From the NCBI RefSeq assembly GCF_035982055.1, contig NZ_CP108427.1, positions 4,278,001 to 4,342,000 on the forward strand: DNA of 64,000 nucleotides, given 5' to 3'. Positions 58,734 to 64,000 of this stretch are shown piece after piece. Made by a program: the position numbers and the translations under genes. How positions within the stretch are numbered: the stretch's first letter is position 1; each line of letters starts with the position of its first letter. The stretch comes from Streptomyces sp. NBC_01288 (GTDB lineage: Bacteria; Actinomycetota; Actinomycetes; Streptomycetales; Streptomycetaceae). Below the pieces are notes generated by a model that had not been told where the DNA came from, searched no databases, and saw only the letters and a list, made by a program, of their open reading frames with translations.

Positions 58734-60239
58734 ATGGTGTCTCGAACCGCACTGGAAGCCGACCCCGACGACCAACCGCCCCCCGAGGACGACCACGCCT
58801 TCTTCGGGCAGCCCAAGGGGCTGCTCACGCTCTCCGGGCTTGAGGTCTGGGAGCGCTTCTCGTTCCTCGGCATGCAGGCCATCCTCGTCCTCTACTTCGC
58901 GGATACCGTCGCGCACGGCGGCATGGGCATGTCGTCCGGAACGGCCGCCTCCGTGTCGGCAGCCTACGGAACGCTGGTCTATCTCGTCTCGGTCGCGGGC
59001 GGCTGGCTCGCGGACCGCATCCTCGGTTCGTACCGCGCGGTGCTGTGGGGCGGCGTCCTGATCGCCTGCGGGCACTACGCGATGGCGGTGCCCACGCCCA
59101 CGATGACCTGGGTGGGCCTCGGCCTGATCAGCGCCGGCACCGGCCTGCTCAAGCCCAACGTGGCCACCATGGTCGGCAAGCTCTACCGCACCGACGACGA
59201 ACGCCGTGACGCCGGTTTCGCGCTCTACTACATGGCGATCAACATCGGCGCCTTCGCGGGCCCGCTGATCACCGGCTGGCTCGGCGACCACGAGGGCTGG
59301 CACTGGGGCTTCTCGGCGGCCGCGGTCGGCATGACGTTCGGGCTCATCCAGTACGTCGCCGGGCGCCGTCACCTGGCCGGTCGCAGGAACACCGCCGAGT
59401 TCGCGCTCGCGCCGGACGCGCTGCGCCGCGCGGTGAAGCTGATCGTCGTGGGCATCCTGGTGGCCGCCGTGCTCGCGACCGGGCTGGCCACCGCCGGCTG
59501 GCTCACGATGGGCCGCTTCGTCGACCTCCTCACGGTGATCTCCGTGATCGCGCCGGTCGTGTACTTCGCGGTGATGTTCAAGAGTCCGCGCGTGAGCCCC
59601 GAAGAACGCGGCCGACTGCGCCCGTACATCGTGCTGTTCCTGGCCTCCACGGTCTTCAACTTCATCCTCTTCCAGGCCTATTCGACGATGATGCTGCTGG
59701 CCGCGTCGAACGCCGAGACGACCATCCTGGGCTTCGACTTCCCCGCGAGCTGGTACGCGAGCGCGCTCGGCGCCTTCGAGGTCGGGCTCGCGCCCGTGGT
59801 CGCCGCGCTCTGGGTCCGCATGGGCCGCCGCCAGCCGCACGCCTCCAACAAGATCGCGATCGGCGTCGTACTCGGCGGCCTCTCCTTCCTGCTGATGGTC
59901 CTGCCGACCAGCGGGCACAGCGGCGACGCCTACCGGATGTCGGCCTGGTGGATCGTCGGCTCGTACTTCCTGCTGGGCCTGGGCGACATCCTCCTGGAGA
60001 CCTCCGGCATGTCGGCCACCACGAAGCTCGCCCCGGCCGCCTTCTCCAGCCAGACCATGTCCCTCTGGTTCCTGTCCCTCGCCCTCGCGAACGGCATCCA
60101 GGCCCAGACGGTGAAGCTCTACGACGACGTCTCCAAGCCGGCCTACTTCGGCGTCAACGGCGCGATCGCGGTGGCCGCGGGCCTCGCGGTGATGGCCGCC
60201 GCGCCGTGGCTGCGCCGGACCATGCACCCGGTCCACTGA
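58734..60239 (+). CDS. proton-dependent oligopeptide transporter (POT/PTR family)
   Basis: A 501-residue membrane protein with about 14 helices. The N-terminal signature GLEVWERFSFLGMQAILVLY includes the ExxER-type motif. GLGLISAGTGLLKPNVATMV and FALYYMAINIGAFAGPLI are the PTR2 family blocks. It imports di- and tripeptides with protons. The hydrolase gene begins 17 bp downstream, so import and intracellular cleavage of peptides are probably coupled. The start region contains the direct repeat TTTCGATCACC (58619, 58682). Confidence 0.95.
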   Translation: MVSRTALEADPDDQPPPEDDHAFFGQPKGLLTLSGLEVWERFSFLGMQAILVLYFADTVAHGGMGMSSGTAASVSAAYGTLVYLVSVAGGWLADRILGSYRAVLWGGVLIACGHYAMAVPTPTMTWVGLGLISAGTGLLKPNVATMVGKLYRTDDERRDAGFALYYMAINIGAFAGPLITGWLGDHEGWHWGFSAAAVGMTFGLIQYVAGRRHLAGRRNTAEFALAPDALRRAVKLIVVGILVAAVLATGLATAGWLTMGRFVDLLTVISVIAPVVYFAVMFKSPRVSPEERGRLRPYIVLFLASTVFNFILFQAYSTMMLLAASNAETTILGFDFPASWYASALGAFEVGLAPVVAALWVRMGRRQPHASNKIAIGVVLGGLSFLLMVLPTSGHSGDAYRMSAWWIVGSYFLLGLGDILLETSGMSATTKLAPAAFSSQTMSLWFLSLALANGIQAQTVKLYDDVSKPAYFGVNGAIAVAAGLAVMAAAPWLRRTMHPVH

Positions 60240-60255
60240 ACCCAGGGGTCCCCTC

Positions 60256-62250
60256 ATGCGCATCCGTACGTCCTTCCCCCACAAGACGGCCCACGAGGAC
60301 ATCCGCATCCCCCTCGCGGACGGAACACGCCTCTACGCGCGCGTGTGGCGCCCGGTGACGGACGAACCCGTCCCCGCGCTCCTCGAATACCTCCCGTACC
60401 GCCTGACCGACTGGACCGCCCCCCGGGACGCCCAGCGCCACCCCTGGTACGCGGGCCACGGCTACGCCTCCGTCCGGGTCGACGTGCGCGGGCACGGCAA
60501 CAGTGAGGGTGCCCCCGGCGACGAGTACGACGCGCAGGAACTCGCCGACGGCGTGGAGGTCGTCAACTGGCTTGCCGCGCAACCCTGGTGCACCGGCAGG
60601 GTCGGCATGTTCGGCATCTCCTGGGGCGGCTTCAACTCCCTCCAGATCGCGGCCCTCGCGCCCGAGCCGCTCAAGGCGATCGTCACGGTCTGCTCGACGG
60701 ACGACCGCTACGACAACGACGTGCACTACATGGGAGGTTCCGCCCTCGCCGTCGACCTGCACGCCTGGGCGGCCACCATGCTCGCCTTCGTCGCCCGCCC
60801 GCCGGACCCCGAGTACGCGGGCCTGGTCTGGCGCGACATGTGGCTCAAGCGCCTGGAACAGATCGACCCGTTCATCCACACCTGGCTCGCCCACCAGATC
60901 CGCGACGACTACTGGAAGCACGGCAGCGTCTGCGAGGACTACGGCGCGATCGACGCGGCCGTCCTCGCGGTGGGCGGCTGGCACGACCCGTACCGCGACA
61001 CGGTCCTACGGCTCGTCGAACACCTCCCGCCGGACCGCGTACGCGGCCTGATCGGCCCGTGGTCGCACCAGTACCCGGACCGCGGCCTGCCGCCCGGCCC
61101 CGCGATCGGCTTCCTCCAGGAGACCCTCCGCTGGTGGGACCACTGGCTCAAGGACAAGGACACCGGCGTCACGTCCGACCCGCTCCTACGGGCCTACGTC
61201 AGCGACTCGCACCCGCCGGCCACGGTCTACGACACCCTCCCGGGCCGTTGGGTCGGCGAGCCCGCGTGGCCCTCGCCGCACGTGAAGACGACGACGTACG
61301 GCCTCCGGGGCGCGCCCGTGATCGTCCGCTCCCCCATGCACACCGGTGTGGACGCGGGCCGTTTCTTCCCCTTCGGGAACGACGCCGATCTGCCGCCGGA
61401 CCAGCGGGACGAGGACGCGCGCTCCGCGTGCTTCGAGTTCGAGGTGCCGGCCGAGACGTGGGTGCTGGGGCGGCCGAGGATACGGCTGCGGCTGACCTGC
61501 GAGGTGCCGCGCGGGCAGGTGATCGCCCGGCTGTGCGACGTCGCCCCCGACGGTGCCTCGACCCTCGTCACCCGGGGCGTGTTGAACCTGTCGGCGCGGC
61601 ACGGGCGGGACCGGGCGGTGCCGTGGACGCCGGGCACCACCGAGGACGTGACCTTCGAGCTGAACGGCATCGGGCACGCGTTCCCGCCCGGGCACCGCAT
61701 CCGGCTCGCGGTGTCGTCGGCGTACTGGCCGTGGATCTGGCCGCAGCCGGAGTCCTCGGTTGGGTTCACGCTGGACCCGGAGGGGAGCGCGCTCGAACTC
61801 CCGGTGCGGGAGCAGGAGTCGGCGGGCGACATTCGCTTCGAGGAGCCGGAGGAGGCCGAGCCGCTCGGGGTCAACTACCCGGCGACCCTTGACGAACCAC
61901 GCCCCGAGCGGCTGGTCGTACGGGATGTCGCGAAGGGTGAGTGGCGGCTCGAAGTGGATCCCCGGTACGGCGGCACGCGCGTGTATCCGGATGGGTTGGA
62001 GTTCACCGAGGACGCGTTGGAGACGTACACGATCGACGAGTCGGACCCGCTGTCGGCGCGCACCCTCTCGGAGTGGTCGATCCGGCTGCATCGACCGGAG
62101 CTGGGATGGGACACGAGCGTGCGCACCCGGTCGGAGATTACTTGTGACGAAACGGACTTTCTTGCATCAAATGAGGTTATCTGCACCGAGGGTGAAGAAG
62201 TGATCTTCCACCGCACTTGGGAGAAAAGGATTCCGAGAACTGCCAGTTGA
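60256..62250 (+). CDS. CocE/NonD family (X-Pro dipeptidyl-peptidase-like) hydrolase
   Basis: A 664-residue S15-type alpha/beta hydrolase. The nucleophile Ser122 is in MFGISWGGFN. The acid is in VGGWHDPYRD and the His in IGPWSHQYPD. The C-terminal half is the jelly-roll domain of the XPDAC-C type. It probably cleaves X-Pro peptides or acyl esters in the cytoplasm, as no signal peptide is visible. It follows the POT transporter by 17 bp. The last 100 bp of the gene have markedly lower GC. Confidence 0.93.
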   Translation: MRIRTSFPHKTAHEDIRIPLADGTRLYARVWRPVTDEPVPALLEYLPYRLTDWTAPRDAQRHPWYAGHGYASVRVDVRGHGNSEGAPGDEYDAQELADGVEVVNWLAAQPWCTGRVGMFGISWGGFNSLQIAALAPEPLKAIVTVCSTDDRYDNDVHYMGGSALAVDLHAWAATMLAFVARPPDPEYAGLVWRDMWLKRLEQIDPFIHTWLAHQIRDDYWKHGSVCEDYGAIDAAVLAVGGWHDPYRDTVLRLVEHLPPDRVRGLIGPWSHQYPDRGLPPGPAIGFLQETLRWWDHWLKDKDTGVTSDPLLRAYVSDSHPPATVYDTLPGRWVGEPAWPSPHVKTTTYGLRGAPVIVRSPMHTGVDAGRFFPFGNDADLPPDQRDEDARSACFEFEVPAETWVLGRPRIRLRLTCEVPRGQVIARLCDVAPDGASTLVTRGVLNLSARHGRDRAVPWTPGTTEDVTFELNGIGHAFPPGHRIRLAVSSAYWPWIWPQPESSVGFTLDPEGSALELPVREQESAGDIRFEEPEEAEPLGVNYPATLDEPRPERLVVRDVAKGEWRLEVDPRYGGTRVYPDGLEFTEDALETYTIDESDPLSARTLSEWSIRLHRPELGWDTSVRTRSEITCDETDFLASNEVICTEGEEVIFHRTWEKRIPRTAS

Positions 62251-62688
62251 GGGCGAATGCCCGATTTGCCGTTCTTAATCCTCCCGTGAGTTGGGTCACG
62301 CGTTTCTGTGCGTGACCTGTGTCCTGGTCTGCCCGCGTTTTCCCTTACGGCATTTGACAGTTGACCCTTGGCTCGCGCAAAGGATCAAGCGCCCCATACG
62401 CCTCAGACCAAGGTCAATAGGGGTTAGGTGTGATTCCGCCACTTGTTCCGGACATGTGCTCTCGCATAGTTTCCCGGCCTGTCGAGCGGAACGCCGAATC
62501 CTGCCGCCGCCCGGCATCCCAGTCACGAACTTCTCGCACGGCAGGAGCGGGGGAACCAGGTAAGTCGCCGGGCCGGTCGTCATGACCGGAACGGCTTGGG
62601 GTTAAGTCACGTCCGCAAGGGCTTGGCCGGGCACCTCCCAGCCCGAACCCGACAGCTCACCTCGCAGGCGACGGAGAGGAACCTCGTC
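62251..62688 (+). ncRNA. leader with ydaO-type (c-di-AMP) riboswitch before a transglycosylase gene
   Basis: The 438-bp leader carries a ydaO-like aptamer at about 62497-62672. P1-like arms CCTGCCG (62500-62506) and CGGCAGG (62539-62545) run straight into GAGCGGGGGAACCAGG. GGGGTTAAGTCAC (about 62599) and CAGCCCGAACCCGACAGCTC (about 62638) with GCAGGCG are the conserved ligand-contact segments. In Streptomyces, this riboswitch controls cell-wall hydrolases, and c-di-AMP turns the genes off. Bases 62251-62490 likely hold the promoter; TTGACA occurs at 62354. Confidence 0.88.
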
Positions 62689-63165
62689 ATGCCTGCAACC
62701 GCTCAGTCCCGCCGTGCCCGCTTCGTCCGCCGTGTCGTCGTCGCCGGTACCGGTGTCGCGATCCTCGCGCTGCCTGTCGTCGGTGCGACCACCGCGTCCG
62801 CGGCCACCACGTCGACCACCGCCTCGACCACGCTCGCCGGGTACCCCAACACCCTTGACGGGTGGATCCGGGAGTCGCTCGCGATCATGGCGCAGAAGGG
62901 GATTCCGGGTACGTACAACGGGATCTACCGGAACGTGATCCGTGAGTCGTCCGGTAACCAGTACGCGATCAACAACTGGGACTCCAACGCGGTGGCCGGT
63001 ACGCCGTCGAAGGGGTTGCTTCAGGTGATCGACCCGACGTTCAACGCGTATCACGTGGCCGGGACTTCGTTTGATCCGTATGACCCGGTCGCGAACATCA
63101 CCGCTGCTTGTAACTACGCGGCGGCGGTGTACGGGTCTATCGACAACGTGTACGGCGCGTACTAG
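62689..63165 (+). CDS. secreted lytic transglycosylase (SLT domain)
   Basis: A 158-residue exported muralytic enzyme. The signal peptide (1 to about 39, ending in ASA) is followed by a low-complexity Thr/Ser lead and an SLT domain. Catalytic Glu86 is in RNVIRESSGNQYAI, with the further family blocks SKGLLQVIDPTFNAY and NITAACNYAAAVYGSID. It cleaves the glycan strand of peptidoglycan, probably in growth, septation or spore germination. Control by the c-di-AMP riboswitch in its leader is expected. GGAGAGG precedes the ATG. Confidence 0.93.
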   Translation: MPATAQSRRARFVRRVVVAGTGVAILALPVVGATTASAATTSTTASTTLAGYPNTLDGWIRESLAIMAQKGIPGTYNGIYRNVIRESSGNQYAINNWDSNAVAGTPSKGLLQVIDPTFNAYHVAGTSFDPYDPVANITAACNYAAAVYGSIDNVYGAY

Positions 63166-63194
63166 CTCCGCCGGTTCAGCAGGGGGACGTCGTC

Positions 63195-63240
63195 GTTCGG
63201 CTGCGGCGCCGTCGTGGCTGGTCGCGCAGTTCCCCGCGCC
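63195..63240. repeat. common Streptomyces intergenic repeat element
   Basis: The segment GGCTGCGGCGCCGTCGTGGC followed by TGGTCGCGCAGTTCCCCGCG and CCCCT matches, from memory, a short intergenic sequence seen in many copies across Streptomyces chromosomes. It lies between stop codon and terminator, its usual place. Only one copy is in the window. Confidence 0.6.
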
Positions 63241-63270
63241 CCTGAATGTGCCCCTGCGGGGCCATTCAGG
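63241..63270. terminator. bidirectional terminator between transglycosylase and HAD genes
   Basis: CCTGAATG (63241-63248) and CATTCAGG (63263-63270) pair, with inner GCCCC/GGGGC and a 3-nt loop, one bulged T. It lies between two convergent genes and adjoins the HAD stop codon at 63273. Confidence 0.88.
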
Positions 63271-63272
63271 GC

Positions 63273-64000
63273 TCAGCCGAGCAGTCTCTCCAGGACCAGC
63301 GCGATGCCGTCGTCCTCGTTCGAGGACGTCACCTCGTCCGCCACTGCCTTGAGTTCGGGGTGGGCGTTGGCCATGGCCACGCCGTGGGCTGCCCAGTCGA
63401 ACATCGGGATGTCGTTCGGCATGTCGCCGAAGGCGATGGTGTCGGACGGGGTCAGGCCCAAGTGGCGGGCGGCCAGGGCCAGTCCCGTTGCCTTGGTGAT
63501 GCCGAGTGGCTGGAGTTCGACGGTGCCGGGGCCCGACATGGTGACCGAGGCCAGGGAACCAACCACCGAGCGGGCCGTGGACGCCAACTCGTCGTCCTCC
63601 AGGGCGGGGTGACGGAGCAGCACCTTGCTGATGGGTTCGCACCACAAGTCGTCGCGCCTGCCTACCCGTACCGCCGGGAGCGTGGGGTGCGGCATCAAGT
63701 AGCCGGGCTCGATCAGCGTCAGGCCGTCCACGCCGTCCTGGTCGACCGCCGCGTACACCTGGCCCACCTCCGCCTCGATCTTGCCGAGCGCGGTCTCCGC
63801 CAACTCCCGGTCCAGGGTGACCGACCAGAGCAGACGGTCCGCGCCGGCGTCGTACAACTGCGCGCCCTGTCCGCACACCGCGAGCCCTCTGGAGCCGAGG
63901 TCGTCGAGGAGGGGCCGCACCCTCGGGGCGGGCCGGCCGGTGACGACGAGGTGCCGGGCACCGGCCTCCGCCACCCGCCGCAGTACGGCGCGGGACCGGT
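63273..64000 (-). CDS. HAD-superfamily (Cof-type) phosphatase, C-terminal part (5' end outside window)
   Basis: The frame is open to the window edge, so the N-terminal DxD motif is missing from view. About 242 residues are visible. They show the second HAD motif (HLVVTGRP), a C2-type cap domain, and the final motif with the Mg ligands (IAFGDMPNDIPMFDWAAHGV). This is the layout of Cof/YbiV-type sugar-phosphate or flavin-precursor phosphatases. Substrate is not predictable. Convergent with the transglycosylase gene. Confidence 0.9.
   Translation of the reverse strand, partial: RSRAVLRRVAEAGARHLVVTGRPAPRVRPLLDDLGSRGLAVCGQGAQLYDAGADRLLWSVTLDRELAETALGKIEAEVGQVYAAVDQDGVDGLTLIEPGYLMPHPTLPAVRVGRRDDLWCEPISKVLLRHPALEDDELASTARSVVGSLASVTMSGPGTVELQPLGITKATGLALAARHLGLTPSDTIAFGDMPNDIPMFDWAAHGVAMANAHPELKAVADEVTSSNEDDGIALVLERLLG

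Overview
The window is high-GC, leans heavily on GTG starts, and carries tRNA-Tyr, yajQ, htpX, a nuoA-N-type cluster, korAB, a POT transporter and a c-di-AMP riboswitch. It is best read as a Streptomyces chromosome. From memory, gene order around yajQ, htpX, the second nuo cluster and korAB follows the S. coelicolor region near SCO4594-SCO4614. No species is claimed.

Region 1 (1-2757) is ordinary chromosome: the tail of an NAD(P)-binding protein, a small Cys-rich protein, a secreted family-7 alginate lyase behind a palindromic operator candidate, tRNA-Tyr with a very long terminator hairpin, and yajQ.

Region 2 (2739-23940) is a complete 21.2-kb actinomycete integrative and conjugative element (AICE) of the primase-polymerase type. 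It is bounded by a 17-bp direct repeat, one copy of which is the last 17 bases of yajQ before the final two stop-codon bases. From left to right it holds a tyrosine integrase, an XRE repressor, an excisionase, a Prim-Pol, and a replication ATPase whose 3' end contains twelve copies of a 9-bp iteron. Next come small cargo genes, a WhiJ-like regulatory trio with phased GATTGCG sites, and a two-gene module resembling a toxin-antitoxin pair. A candidate clt (repeated octamers) precedes an FtsK/SpoIIIE-type transfer ATPase. A tightly overlapping leftward spread/transfer operon follows, starting from a promoter buried in a 14-bp inverted repeat. Int arm-type repeats flank both ends.

Region 3 (23941-27597) is chromosome again: a GlsB-type membrane protein, a SMI1/KNR4 protein, a barstar-like pseudogene with three frame breaks, a YccF protein and HtpX.

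Region 4 (27787-46091) is the energy-metabolism heart. Ten overlapping nuo genes (A, B, C, H, I, J, K, L, M, N) form a complex-I-like operon with no nuoD, E, F or G. NuoB, C, I, J and K carry long repetitive, probably disordered C-terminal tails. Upstream and divergent lie two near-duplicate histidine kinases, one LuxR-type response regulator, and korAB, a 2-oxoacid:ferredoxin oxidoreductase. An attractive inference is that KorAB supplies reduced ferredoxin to the truncated Nuo module.

Region 5 (46092-64000) contains a DUF6082-like gene, an HxlR regulator with its divergent NAD(P)-binding target, a remnant of an alkyl sulfatase, RarD, a VOC protein, and a TPR-like and degenerate P-loop divergent pair. 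It continues with an FMN reductase with a near-consensus promoter, a LolA-like and ABC-2 operon, a long-chain polyprenyl diphosphate synthase, a POT transporter with a CocE-type hydrolase, a c-di-AMP riboswitch controlling a secreted transglycosylase, and the C-terminal part of a HAD phosphatase.
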